DNA of 64,000 nt from Mesorhizobium_L sp035547755 (lineage in GTDB: Bacteria > Pseudomonadota > Alphaproteobacteria > Rhizobiales > Rhizobiaceae): positions 1-64,000 of the forward strand of contig DASZUG010000020.1 in assembly GCA_035547755.1 (NCBI GenBank), read 5' to 3'. The notes beneath the pieces were generated by a model that was not told the origin of the DNA, made no database searches, and saw nothing but the letters and a program-made list of their open reading frames with translations. Positions 36,597-46,284 of this stretch are shown in pieces. The position numbers and the translations under genes are program-made. The number at the start of each line of letters is the position of its first letter. Within the stretch, counting starts at the first letter, position 1.

Positions 36597-36925
36597 TTGT
36601 AATGTAGATAAACAAAATCAACATGTTATGATGCATTTTGTAACGTTGTGACGGCCGACAAAATAATCCAAAAATGGCCGCTTACATGCTTTCATTATTT
36701 TAGCTTTGGTCCCCTGTTTGCAATCCTCTCGTTTGGACGTAGTAAGGGGGGAGATACATAAAATCGTCCTGATAGCATCGAAACAGCCGCGGCACTAAAC
36801 GTAGCCGTTGCGGTATTAACCCCGTCGAAATTCCCACGACATTTCAAAGTCTCCGTCGCTTGCAACTTACGCGCGTTTGTAGTTTGATTTTATGAGGAAT
36901 TCAGTCGCCAAGGGGGGCGTGACTG
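36597..36925. other. AT-rich island edge with possible integrase arm site
   Basis: This 329-nt stretch is clearly more AT-rich than its surroundings and has no convincing gene. TTTGTAACG at 36637-36645 recurs at 63696-63704 near the other end, in the same orientation, as expected for arm-type binding sites of a tyrosine recombinase. AAGGGGGG near 36912 is the ribosome site of the next gene. Confidence 0.45.
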
Positions 36926-38224
36926 ATGAGTATCTGGATGGCGAGCCGATTGGCGTCGGCGCTCTTGCTTGTTTTTCTGGCATTTGTGGGTTCGGCTAGC
37001 GCAACCGTCCAGACATTCGGCCCGTTTAAGCTAGATGATGCTCGGCCAGATGTCATCGAGCTCGACGGCGAGATAGATCTGGACTCGGCTCTCAACTTCC
37101 ATCGAGCCATCCAGGCCGACCCCAAAGCGAAGCTCTTGGTTCTGAACAGCCCCGGTGGTCTGGTTCAAATTGCGTTGCTCATCGCCGAAGATGTCTATGA
37201 GCGGAAGCTGTCGACATATATCCCGAGCACGGATGGCTGCTATTCCGCCTGTTCGTTTATCTTTCTGGCCGGGGCCGAACGTCAGGTCGATGGCAAGCTC
37301 GGCGTGCATCAAATTTCGGCGGCTGATCCGACGAAACCAAACGGACTTGTCAGCGCGCAATCGTCTATTTCGGATATCCTTGATGTCCTGACGCGCTTCA
37401 AGACGCCGATCGGCGTCATGACGATCATGTTCAAGACGCCGCCCAGCGATGTGCATGTCTTCACGCCAGAGGAGATCAAGGAATACGGGATCAATCGCAA
37501 AGGTGACGAGCCCCTCTCGATCGCCAACAGCAGCCCGCCGCCGGCGCCGCTGCCGCCACCTGCGAGCAGTCCTCCACATGCCAGCGCTCCGCCATCGCCC
37601 GCGGGTCTCCAGAGAAACGCTTCTGCTTCAGAAGACGATGCCGCACTTCAGAGGCTCACCGCGCTTCAACAATATGTCCAGCGACCGACCAGGGTTGCCG
37701 TCTTTGCCGGCCTCGACTTCTTCGGCGCAGATCTCCTGTCGCAACACACGGCCGACTTGGCGGACTGCGCCCGATCCTGTCTCGCCATGAACGGCAAATG
37801 CCGAGCTTTCACCTTCAATGCCAATCCACGACAATTGCGTGGACCCAATTGTTTTCTCAAAGGAGATGAAGGGAGAAAGGATGGCAACGCTGTCGCCATC
37901 TCCGGACAGCTTCTTACCAGCGCCGACCCGGATCCCGCTCCTTTCACCATGGGCGTCATTGATCCGAAGACAGGCATCTTTGATCACGTCGATCTTCCAG
38001 GCGGAGATCTGTCGTCCCATCCTCATAGTCGTGGCCAAACCGCACAACAATGCCGTCTGGCTTGCGTGGCCGACAATCGCTGCATTGCATTCACCTATGT
38101 GAGGACAAAGACCGAATGCTGGCTCAAGGGAAGTGTCATCTCTCCTCGCTTTGAAGAGGGCATGGTGAGTGGCGTGAAGGAAATTGAGACATTCGCGCCA
38201 GCGAAAATCATCAGCCTGCAGTGA
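36926..38224 (+). CDS. Secreted ClpP-like protein with two PAN/Apple domains
   Basis: A 432-aa exported protein. Residues 1-27 are a signal peptide ending GSASA. Residues 28-185 resemble the periplasmic ClpP/crotonase-fold group (COG3904-like): VIELDGEIDLDSALNFHRAI, LVLNSPGGLVQIALLIAEDV and DGCYSACSFIFLAGAER, where the serine of YSAC is at the position of the ClpP nucleophile, then GVHQIS with a candidate His. A Pro-rich linker (about 200-235) leads to two cysteine-rich PAN/Apple modules: DCARSCLAMNGKCRAFTF with NCFLKG, and QCRLACVADNRCIAFTY with ECWLKG. PAN domains bind protein or carbohydrate. It is probably periplasmic or secreted; protease activity is inferred only. It is the first gene of the island, alone on its strand block. 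Confidence 0.72.
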   Translation: MSIWMASRLASALLLVFLAFVGSASATVQTFGPFKLDDARPDVIELDGEIDLDSALNFHRAIQADPKAKLLVLNSPGGLVQIALLIAEDVYERKLSTYIPSTDGCYSACSFIFLAGAERQVDGKLGVHQISAADPTKPNGLVSAQSSISDILDVLTRFKTPIGVMTIMFKTPPSDVHVFTPEEIKEYGINRKGDEPLSIANSSPPPAPLPPPASSPPHASAPPSPAGLQRNASASEDDAALQRLTALQQYVQRPTRVAVFAGLDFFGADLLSQHTADLADCARSCLAMNGKCRAFTFNANPRQLRGPNCFLKGDEGRKDGNAVAISGQLLTSADPDPAPFTMGVIDPKTGIFDHVDLPGGDLSSHPHSRGQTAQQCRLACVADNRCIAFTYVRTKTECWLKGSVISPRFEEGMVSGVKEIETFAPAKIISLQ

Positions 38225-38236
38225 AGCAACTCCTCG

Positions 38237-38840
38237 GTGGGTAAGGGAGATTTTTGTTCGGACGACATCTTTTTGCTTGGCGGCCCGCGCGAACACGTCC
38301 TTGCGCGTCTCACCACGATAGGCGGCAATGAAGTCGAAAGTGGCATGCTGGCGAGTTCAGAGAGCTCCGCGACCCTCGTGATCAACGCCATCGGCTGGTT
38401 CATTTCATGTTCAACCATCCTGCCCACTTCCCGGAGGCTCGACAGTTTTGACCGGTCGCCGATCTCCGTCGATGTCGAATATTGTGCCAGGTTTCCTAGT
38501 CCGGTGGCCGTCATCCATGGCTTCATGCGATCGGGGAGACAAGAGACCGGATCGTAGGCATCGAGTCCAAGCGCTTCGAGCCCTTCCCAGACAAGAAGGT
38601 GGTCTCGCTATCGGATGCATATGATCGTCCTGTATGGGGCGATGGAATCCAGCCGTTCGAACGGATGAGAGATCAATTGCGATCGCGCGAGCAGAGCTTC
38701 ACGCACCTCGACGCGGCACCATTGATCAAGCACGCGCCTGGGCTCGTGACCAAGGGGCAGAAAAGTCCAAACGGCCTCCGTTGCTCTATCCAGTTACGCC
38801 GAATAGTTCCGGTCGTAGCCCACCGGCGATACGGAAATGA
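38237..38840 (+). pseudogene. Remnant of a PD-(D/E)XK-like restriction endonuclease-type gene
   Basis: Three consecutive frames read as one protein from left to right: frame 1 (from 38237) REHVLARLTTIGG ... VINAIGWF ... VDVEYCARF; frame 2 (about 38555-38750) VGIESKRFEPFPDKK, VSLSDAYDRPVWGDGIQPFE, FTHLDAAPLIKHAPGLVT; frame 3 (about 38755-38837) EKSKRPPLLYPVTP. The D in VDVEY and the E-x-K in GIESKRFE fit a PD-(D/E)XK core. From memory it resembles a family of short hypothetical nucleases (PGN_0703-like), which I cannot check here. At least two frameshifts separate the parts, so it is not functional as read. It lies immediately upstream of the helicase operon. No further gene is seen up to 39141. 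Confidence 0.5.
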
Positions 38841-39141
38841 ATGAACACCGGCAGCGAGTGATCGCAACGTTCGACCCGTAGCCTTCCCCGAGTTACACCT
38901 GATTGCGCTATCGGCCACCGGGCGAGTGCGGGAGCAGCCGCTTGTCGTTTGAATCGTCGTCGATAGTGCGCGTCCGATCCCCCACGAGGTTCGAGTGTCC
39001 TGCTACAGTGTCGCGGATCAGCCAGATTCGAAGCAATGTATCTCCTCACGTAGGACCGCGTGTCGCCGCTACCAGCGATTGAATTTTAATCTTCACACCC
39101 ATCCCGGTGTCAGCTATCGTTTGATTGGCTTGGGGGAAGAT

Positions 39142-42100
39142 ATGGAAGACGGTCTCGGCGACATCGAAGCATCCGTGGCTCCGGATACACCGGGTGTAGC
39201 GATAGTCGCCGACATCGCCCCCAGTTTTACCTATGCGTCGTTCCAGAATGCAATTCCTGTTGTTCGCTCGATAGGGATTGAAAATCCCACACAACAGAAT
39301 CTCGAAAGATGTTCGCTCGAACTGACCTCGATTCCACCTTTCCTTAGATCGAAAACCTGGACCATCGACCGAATTATCGCGGGCGACCGGATCCAGTTGA
39401 GCGATAGGAAGATTGAACTCGATGCAGGTTATCTACTCGGCCTCAACGAGGCAGAGAGGGGCGAAATTACGCTACGGCTCTTCTCTTCGGGCACGAATTT
39501 GGCCGAGCATAGAGTTGCCGTTCGATTGCTTGCGCGTGACGAATGGGGCGGTGTTTCCGATATGGCGCAATTGCTGCCAGCGTTCGTCATGCCCAATGAC
39601 CCAGCCGTTGCGCAAATTCTGCGCTCTGCGTCCGATCGCCTTGTGTCTCATGGTCATCCAGCGGGCCTGGACGGCTATCAGACGGGCAGTCCGCAACGTT
39701 CCTTCATGCTGGCCGCAGCTATTTATTCTGGTATTGCCGGGATGTCGCTTTACTATGCGGAGCCCCCAGCGAGCTTCGAAAGCCGCGGCCAAAAGATAAG
39801 GCGCCCATCAACGATCGCGAGCGAGCGGCTCGCTACCTGTCTCGACACGAGTTTGCTCTTCGCCTCTGCACTTGAGGCGGCTGGGCTGAACCCAGTGGTC
39901 TTGATGTTTCAAGGTCATGCAGCCGTTGGCCTATGGCTGGTGCAGAGGACTCTGCCCAATGCTGTGGAGCCGGATCCCATAGAGATTCGCAAGGCGCTTG
40001 CGTCACGAGAATTGATCGCCTTCGAGACTACGGGTGTCACGCACCATCCTCCGATGACGATGGAAGCCGCACAGCAATCGATTGAACCCCGATTCGACGA
40101 AACCGAGTGGGGTAAATTCGTCGCGGCCATTGATGTGCGAAGATCACGAAGCGGGGGCATTACGCCACTTGCCTCCCACGAACCGATGCGAAGGAGCATG
40201 ACGGAAGGTGAGCGGCAAAATTCGATATTGCCCCTGCCCGCAGCGCCGGCGATGGTCGAGGTTCCCGCAGAAATATCGGAGGTCAAACCCACAACTGCCG
40301 CAGGTCGGATTGACCGGTGGCAAAAGAAGCTGCTCGACTTAACGCTGCGCAACCGTTTGCTGAATTTTCCGGATTCACGAAAGACGATTCCTTTCCTCTG
40401 CACGGACGTCGCCCATCTGGAAGACAGGCTGGCAGAGGGCGTTCCGATTCGCCTCATATCGTTGCCAGAGCAGAATCCGTTGGGGGAACGCGACGCACAG
40501 CTATATCGCGAGGTGCATGGTCGGGATCTGCAGCGCGGTTTTGCGGCGGATGCGCTTTTGCGGGACGAATTGGCATCGACGCTCGACCTGCGCGAATTGG
40601 AGACCCGGCTCATCGATCTTCATCGCCAGGTGCGCAGCGACTTTGCCGAAGGCGGTGCCAACACGCTGTTCCTCGCCGTGGGATTTTTGCGCTGGAAAAA
40701 GAAACCCGAAGACGAGCGAAGCTATCGAGCACCGCTGCTTCTCATTCCCGTAAAGCTCGAGCGTCGCAGCGCCAGCTCAGCTTTTGCGCTGCGATTTCAT
40801 GAGGATGAAGCGCGATTCAATGCAACGCTCCTGCAATTTCTGGAGCGGGAATTCGATCTGGCGCTGCCGCAGTTTTCCGGAGATCTTCCGGTCGATGAAA
40901 GCGGCATCGATGTGCCGCGGGTGCTCGGCCTTATGCGACAGGCGGTGAGAGATGTTCCGGGAATGGAGGTTCTCGATGACGCCGCGCTCTCGACCTTCTC
41001 CTTCGCAAAGTTTCTCATGTGGAAGGATCTCGTAGAGCGGACGAATGTATTGCGCGAGAATCGCGTCGTTCGACACCTGATCGATACACCTGACCAGGTC
41101 TTTGCCGGCTGTGACGCGACCTTTCCCGAGGAGCGAACGCTCGACCGCGATTATTCGCCAGCCGAAATCGTATCGCTGCTCCCGGCCGATTCGTCGCAAA
41201 CGGCTGCGGCGCTTGCGGCGGCGCGGGGGCTGGACTTTGTTATCGTAGGCCCGCCTGGGACCGGCAAAAGCCAGACGATCGCGAATATGATCGCCAATTG
41301 CCTCGCGGCAGGCAAAACCGTGCTCTTCGTCGCCGAGAAGACCGCGGCGCTTAACGTTGTTTATCGCCGATTGCGCGAGCACGGTCTCGGCAATCAGTGC
41401 CTTGAACTCCATTCCAACAAGGCGGACCGCCGCAACTTCGTGGCTCAGCTCAAGGCATCCTGGGAAAGCGGCAGTCGCATCGATGATGCACAATGGGTGT
41501 CCATCAACGAGCAGCTTCGGGTCCGCCGCGATGAACTGAACGCTTATGTCGCGGCGTTGCACAGGGGCTATGAAAACGGGCTGACTCCATACCTGGCCTT
41601 GGGCATCGCCCTTAAGGGTTCGAGCGAGCAATCGCCCGATTTGTCCTGGCCGCGATACGACAGCCACGATGAAGCCGCCCGGTTGGAACTCGAGCGGATT
41701 GCCGGGGAGGTTGGACTGACTTTCAAATCGGTCGAGACGCGGCCGGCCCTGAATTTGATCGACGCCATCGAATGGACCTCACAATGGCAGGACAATCTGG
41801 TGAGGGCGGCGCAGGCTTTGCAAAACGCGATCGAAATCGTTTGCAATGCGATCGGCGTATTTCGGGTAAACATTGGACTGCCGCTCAAGACGGACACGTC
41901 GCAAACCGAATTAAAGGAGTATTGTCAGCTCGCAAGAGCGCTGCAAGAGAGCGCCGGACACGATATCACCATAGCGTTCGACCGTGATTTCGCCGCGCTT
42001 CCGAACGCTTCCGCGGCGCTCCGGGAAACTATCGAGCGTTTCAACTCAGCTCACGGCGCATTGTCGGCATCCTATGATCGAGCGGCGCTGGCCGAAATCA

Positions 42101-45100
42101 GCCTTGGCCTGCTCGAGCAGCAATGGCGGCAGGCCGACGCTTCGTTTTGGCCCAACTCCCTTCTGGGCAGGCGTAAAGTTCAGAAAGCGCTCCAGAGTTG
42201 CGTGAACACTGGTGTCGCGGATCCGGAAAAAGACCTCCCATTGTTGCGCGTGATGGCGGAATGCCAAGCTGCGGTGGCGGCAAGCCCGCTGGCGAAGAAG
42301 CCGATCGATTTCAACGGCCTTGATACAGACATTCGACGCCTGGATGTGACTTTGGGACTGGCCGCGAGCTTGCGGGCGTCCATGCGGTTGTCGAACCTGG
42401 AGAGCGATCAGGTCAGGACGATGGTCCGTGCTGTGGCGCCTTCACTCCGCGGCAATGCGGACGACCATCTTCGCTCTTCTGCCAGTCGAATGCTGGCTTC
42501 GACTTCTCAATTCGAGGGTGCCCTCACACAATTTTGCGAGCTTGCCGGCAAAAAGGTCCTGCTATCGGGCAGCGACGGGCAATTCACCAGGCTCAGTGCC
42601 GAATTGGGCGAATTTTTGCAGGCGCGTCACCTGTTGCGCGACTGGACGGCCTGGTGCCGCGTTCGCCGGACTGCAGTCGAAAACGGTCTCGGGCCATTGG
42701 TGGAAGACATCGAAGCCGGTAAAATTTCGCCAGATCAGGCCCAATCCGCCTTCCGCCTTGCCTATTCGCGCTGGTGGTTGCCGGCCGCGATCGATAACGA
42801 TCCTGTCCTGCGAAATTTCCGCTGCTTCCAGCACGAGAATTCGATTGCGGAGTTTCGTGACATGGATGATCTGGTTCGCGCTCACGCCAGCAGCCGCGTT
42901 GCCAGCGCCATAGCCCACGGGCTGCCACCGGTTCAAAGTGTGCCGCGCCAGTCTGAACTGGGCCTGCTCCGGCACCAGATGGAACTCCAGCGGCCGAGTC
43001 GCTCCATCCGGGAGATGATCGGATCCATGCCGACCAGTTTTTCCAAACTGGCGCCCTGTATGCTGATGTCGCCCCTGTCTATCGCCCAATATCTCCCTCC
43101 CGGGCAGGCTTTGTTCGACGTGGTCATCTTCGACGAGGCATCCCAGATTACGACCTGGGACGCGGTGGGAGCGATTGCGCGCGCGCGCCAAACCATCATC
43201 GTTGGCGATCCGAAGCAATTGCCGCCGACGAATTTCTTCGGTCGCAACGAAGAGGAAGAAGACGTCGCCGAGCATGAAAAGGATCTGGAGAGTATTCTCG
43301 ACGAGGCGAAGGCGGCAGGTATACCATTGAGGGACCTGCGTTGGCATTATCGCAGTCGGAGCGAGTCGCTGATCGCGTTCTCCAACCATCATTATTATCA
43401 AAATCGGCTCGTCACTTTCCCCGCGCCCAATGTGGAAGACCGCGCGGTGCAACTCCGGAAGGTGCCGTCAGGCATTTACGACAGGGGCAAGAGCCGCACG
43501 AATCGCATCGAAGCGGAGGCTGTCGCGGCCGAAGCCGTCTCGCGCATGAGGGATTGGCTGGAGATCGAAGAAAAAGCCCGGCTGACACTGGGTATCATCA
43601 CCTTTAATGCACAGCAGCAATCACTCATTCTCGATCTGCTGGACAAGGCGCGCAGGCTGGAACCGGAACTTGAATGGTTTTTTGAGGAAGATCGCGTCGA
43701 GCCTACGATCGTCAAGAATCTGGAAAACGTTCAGGGGGATGAGCGCGACGTTATCCTGTTTTCTATTACCTTTTCAAAGGATGCTGCCGATAAGAGGCTG
43801 ATGGATTTCGGGGCGCTCAACCGAGATGGAGGCGAACGGCGCCTCAACGTTGCCGTAACGAGGGCGCGCCAGGAACTGCTCGTCTTTTCGGGATTTACAG
43901 CCGACCAGATCGATCTTGGCCGGACGAAAGCCCTTGGAGTGAACCATCTCAAGACCTTTCTCGATTTTGCCGAACGCGGTGCGATTGCGCTACCCGCCCA
44001 AAACATTGGATCCGTTGGGGGCTTCGATTCACCATTCGAAGAGGCGATAGCCGCCGAACTGGAGCGCAACGGTTGGCAGGTCATTCCTCAGGTTGGGATT
44101 TCCGGCTTCCGCATAGATCTCGGCATCCGACATCCGGACCTGCCTGGGACGTATCTCGCCGGTATTGAGTGCGACGGCGCGACCTATCACAGTTCAGCCA
44201 CCGCTCGCGACCGCGACAAGGTGCGTGAACAAGTGCTCCGCGGGCTCGGCTGGAATATCGTCCGGGTCTGGTCCACGGAATGGTGGTTCGATGCGAAAGC
44301 TTGCTCGGAGCGGCTACATGCGAAGTTGGAAGCGCTTCTGGCTGAGAGCCGGCGTAAGCGGGAGGAAGAACTGGCGAAGGAAGCCGCGGGCCAAGCGAAA
44401 ATCCACGCGGAAGCTGAATTAGCGGTGGAAGCTGATATCGAAGAACGAACAACCTCGCCGGTCCAGGAGATAAGCAGCCCCGCGCCATTTGAGCCAGCCC
44501 TCGTTGAACTCCCGCCGAGTGCTGAAAAATCGACAGCTGATTTCGTTGCAATTCCGCTGGAAGGGGATGCGATATTACCCAGTGTGTTGCCGGCTTCACC
44601 GTCGCTGGTGCGGGACGCAGCCCCCGGGGTTCGCGAAGCGCCCGGACATTATCGAGTGACAGATCTGTCGGCATTTGCGGTGGATCCGGATCGTTTCCAC
44701 GAATTCGGCTACCGCGACATTTTGAGAGGAATGATTGACGCCGTCATCGAGCAGGAAGCGCCTCTTCGCGCCGACGTCCTGGCCCAGCGCGTCGCGCGTG
44801 CGCATGGCTGGCTGCGAACGGGCGGCCGGATTCGAGAGCGCATAGACCTGCATTTGCGCGACGTCGACAAAATGTTGGAATCCAGCGGCGAGTTCGTCTG
44901 GAAAAAAGGATGCGTGACGGATGTGCTGGACTACCGGCCGCCATTCGATCCCGGCGCACGCAGGTCCATTGCCGAGATTGCTCTTGCCGAACTTGCCTCG
45001 TTGGTCGTGACAAACCGGGATTTGCTGGATCAATCCGATCCCGCGCTCGATTTGGCACGGCTGCTCGGGGTCGAACGCCTGACCGCAACATCGCGCTCTC

Positions 45101-45150
45101 GGCTGGACGAGGCGATCGATCGAGCAAAAGCCATTTTGGAAAGAGCTTAG
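39142..45150 (+). CDS. DUF4011 superfamily-1 helicase with Vsr-like nuclease and DUF3320
   Basis: About 2002 aa. The ATG at 39142 is chosen for its GGGGAAGA site; the frame is open to 38995. In order: a transglutaminase-like region with Cys233 (RLATCLDTSLLFASALEAAG) and His259 (FQGHAAVGLWL); DUF4011 (WQKKLLDLTLRNRLLNF, about 390-410); a COG1112-type SF1 helicase with Walker A GPPGTGKS at 703-710, DE at 1331-1332 (VVIFDEASQ), VGDPKQLPPTNFF, LRWHYRSRSESL, and motif VI RRLNVAVTRARQELLVFS near 1565; a Vsr/MTES_1575-type endonuclease (SPFEEAIAAELERNGWQV, IECDGATYHSS, about 1629-1720); and DUF3320 (YRVTDLSAFAVDPDRFHEFG, about 1837-1880). It probably unwinds and cuts nucleic acid. It is 9 nt from the next gene, so first in a three-gene operon. 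The defence role is inferred. Confidence 0.9.
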   Translation: MEDGLGDIEASVAPDTPGVAIVADIAPSFTYASFQNAIPVVRSIGIENPTQQNLERCSLELTSIPPFLRSKTWTIDRIIAGDRIQLSDRKIELDAGYLLGLNEAERGEITLRLFSSGTNLAEHRVAVRLLARDEWGGVSDMAQLLPAFVMPNDPAVAQILRSASDRLVSHGHPAGLDGYQTGSPQRSFMLAAAIYSGIAGMSLYYAEPPASFESRGQKIRRPSTIASERLATCLDTSLLFASALEAAGLNPVVLMFQGHAAVGLWLVQRTLPNAVEPDPIEIRKALASRELIAFETTGVTHHPPMTMEAAQQSIEPRFDETEWGKFVAAIDVRRSRSGGITPLASHEPMRRSMTEGERQNSILPLPAAPAMVEVPAEISEVKPTTAAGRIDRWQKKLLDLTLRNRLLNFPDSRKTIPFLCTDVAHLEDRLAEGVPIRLISLPEQNPLGERDAQLYREVHGRDLQRGFAADALLRDELASTLDLRELETRLIDLHRQVRSDFAEGGANTLFLAVGFLRWKKKPEDERSYRAPLLLIPVKLERRSASSAFALRFHEDEARFNATLLQFLEREFDLALPQFSGDLPVDESGIDVPRVLGLMRQAVRDVPGMEVLDDAALSTFSFAKFLMWKDLVERTNVLRENRVVRHLIDTPDQVFAGCDATFPEERTLDRDYSPAEIVSLLPADSSQTAAALAAARGLDFVIVGPPGTGKSQTIANMIANCLAAGKTVLFVAEKTAALNVVYRRLREHGLGNQCLELHSNKADRRNFVAQLKASWESGSRIDDAQWVSINEQLRVRRDELNAYVAALHRGYENGLTPYLALGIALKGSSEQSPDLSWPRYDSHDEAARLELERIAGEVGLTFKSVETRPALNLIDAIEWTSQWQDNLVRAAQALQNAIEIVCNAIGVFRVNIGLPLKTDTSQTELKEYCQLARALQESAGHDITIAFDRDFAALPNASAALRETIERFNSAHGALSASYDRAALAEISLGLLEQQWRQADASFWPNSLLGRRKVQKALQSCVNTGVADPEKDLPLLRVMAECQAAVAASPLAKKPIDFNGLDTDIRRLDVTLGLAASLRASMRLSNLESDQVRTMVRAVAPSLRGNADDHLRSSASRMLASTSQFEGALTQFCELAGKKVLLSGSDGQFTRLSAELGEFLQARHLLRDWTAWCRVRRTAVENGLGPLVEDIEAGKISPDQAQSAFRLAYSRWWLPAAIDNDPVLRNFRCFQHENSIAEFRDMDDLVRAHASSRVASAIAHGLPPVQSVPRQSELGLLRHQMELQRPSRSIREMIGSMPTSFSKLAPCMLMSPLSIAQYLPPGQALFDVVIFDEASQITTWDAVGAIARARQTIIVGDPKQLPPTNFFGRNEEEEDVAEHEKDLESILDEAKAAGIPLRDLRWHYRSRSESLIAFSNHHYYQNRLVTFPAPNVEDRAVQLRKVPSGIYDRGKSRTNRIEAEAVAAEAVSRMRDWLEIEEKARLTLGIITFNAQQQSLILDLLDKARRLEPELEWFFEEDRVEPTIVKNLENVQGDERDVILFSITFSKDAADKRLMDFGALNRDGGERRLNVAVTRARQELLVFSGFTADQIDLGRTKALGVNHLKTFLDFAERGAIALPAQNIGSVGGFDSPFEEAIAAELERNGWQVIPQVGISGFRIDLGIRHPDLPGTYLAGIECDGATYHSSATARDRDKVREQVLRGLGWNIVRVWSTEWWFDAKACSERLHAKLEALLAESRRKREEELAKEAAGQAKIHAEAELAVEADIEERTTSPVQEISSPAPFEPALVELPPSAEKSTADFVAIPLEGDAILPSVLPASPSLVRDAAPGVREAPGHYRVTDLSAFAVDPDRFHEFGYRDILRGMIDAVIEQEAPLRADVLAQRVARAHGWLRTGGRIRERIDLHLRDVDKMLESSGEFVWKKGCVTDVLDYRPPFDPGARRSIAEIALAELASLVVTNRDLLDQSDPALDLARLLGVERLTATSRSRLDEAIDRAKAILERA

Positions 45151-45159
45151 AATTTCACG

Positions 45160-46284
45160 ATGTTTCGTTTCATACATAGTAGCGACCTGCATCTCGGCAA
45201 GCGCTTCGGTAATTTTCCGGAGGATTTGAGAGGACGTCTTCGCGAATCTCGCCACGGCATTATCGAACGCTTGGCGTCTCAAGCACGGGACAATGGTGCA
45301 AACATCATTCTCTTGGCCGGCGACACGTTTGACACGGAAACGCCATCGCCCGAAGTTCGCCGTCAAGCCCTTGCCGAGATAAGGCACGATTCATCGCTGC
45401 GTTGGATATTGCTCCCGGGCAATCACGATTCGTTACAGGCGGCGCAGCTATGGAGCGATTTGAAGGCCGACGCGCCGGACAATATCGTTTTTGCAACGGA
45501 AGCGGAAACGATCGCGCTTGCACCCGGTATTGTTCTGTTGCCTGCTCCTTGCACGACGCGCCGGCCCGGACGCGACCTGACCGAGTGGATGGATCGCGCC
45601 GACACGCCGGAGGGCTCGATTCGGATCGGTCTTGCCCATGGCGCAATCCGGAGTTTTTCGGAAGACGATGCGGCTTCCGATGTCATAGCACCCGATCGGG
45701 CGAAACGTGCCGGACTTGATTATCTGGCACTGGGAGACTGGCATGGCGCGGTCGCGGTCGATGATCGCACGCATTACAGCGGCACTCCGGAACCAGACCG
45801 CTTCAAGCATGATAGGCCAGGCCAGGCGCTTCTGGTGTCGATCGCGGGCCGGGATGCGCATCCGGAAGTTCGTCCGCTCGAAACGGGCAGCTTTTTGTGG
45901 CGAAGCGTTCGGCTCGAACTCCTGTCGAGTGATGATGCCGTCGAGACGTTGGAAGCACTCCTTCCAGCGGAGAGAAAACGCCGCGAAATCCTGATGCGGA
46001 TTATCGCATCGGGTCGAACCAGGGTCGCGGGCCGAACGGCATTGGCGGCGGCGGTAGCACATGCGGCGCCCGAATTCGCCTATCTTGAACTGGACGACAC
46101 TGGGGTTGAGACGGAGTGCGAAAGCGATGACCTCGACCTGATCGACCGGGCCGGCGCGCTTCGGCAGACGGCCGAGACTCTTCTCGCACAAAGTAATGAC
46201 GAGAAACGCAATGCAGCCGAGCGGAATATCGCTCGCGCCGCACTGGTCAGGCTGTTTTCCTATTGCGAGAAGATCGCCAAATGA
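45160..46284 (+). CDS. SbcD/Mre11-like DNA repair metallophosphoesterase
   Basis: A 374-aa calcineurin-like phosphoesterase of the SbcD/YhaO group (COG0420). All metal-site motifs are visible: FIHSSDLHLGKRF, LLAGDTFD, LPGNHD, GLAHG and LALGDWHG, the last two supplying the distal histidines. A C-terminal cap region (about 240-374) should contact the partner ATPase. With the following gene it would form a Mre11-Rad50-like nuclease complex acting on DNA ends or branched DNA. Its stop overlaps the ATG of the ATPase gene (ATGA), and it follows the helicase by 9 nt. Confidence 0.9.
   Translation: MFRFIHSSDLHLGKRFGNFPEDLRGRLRESRHGIIERLASQARDNGANIILLAGDTFDTETPSPEVRRQALAEIRHDSSLRWILLPGNHDSLQAAQLWSDLKADAPDNIVFATEAETIALAPGIVLLPAPCTTRRPGRDLTEWMDRADTPEGSIRIGLAHGAIRSFSEDDAASDVIAPDRAKRAGLDYLALGDWHGAVAVDDRTHYSGTPEPDRFKHDRPGQALLVSIAGRDAHPEVRPLETGSFLWRSVRLELLSSDDAVETLEALLPAERKRREILMRIIASGRTRVAGRTALAAAVAHAAPEFAYLELDDTGVETECESDDLDLIDRAGALRQTAETLLAQSNDEKRNAAERNIARAALVRLFSYCEKIAK

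Noticed and set aside
36570..36602. Second tRNA-Thr gene at the left island edge
   Set aside because: Only the 3' 23 nt of the tRNA are present; D and anticodon arms are absent, so it is an att fragment.
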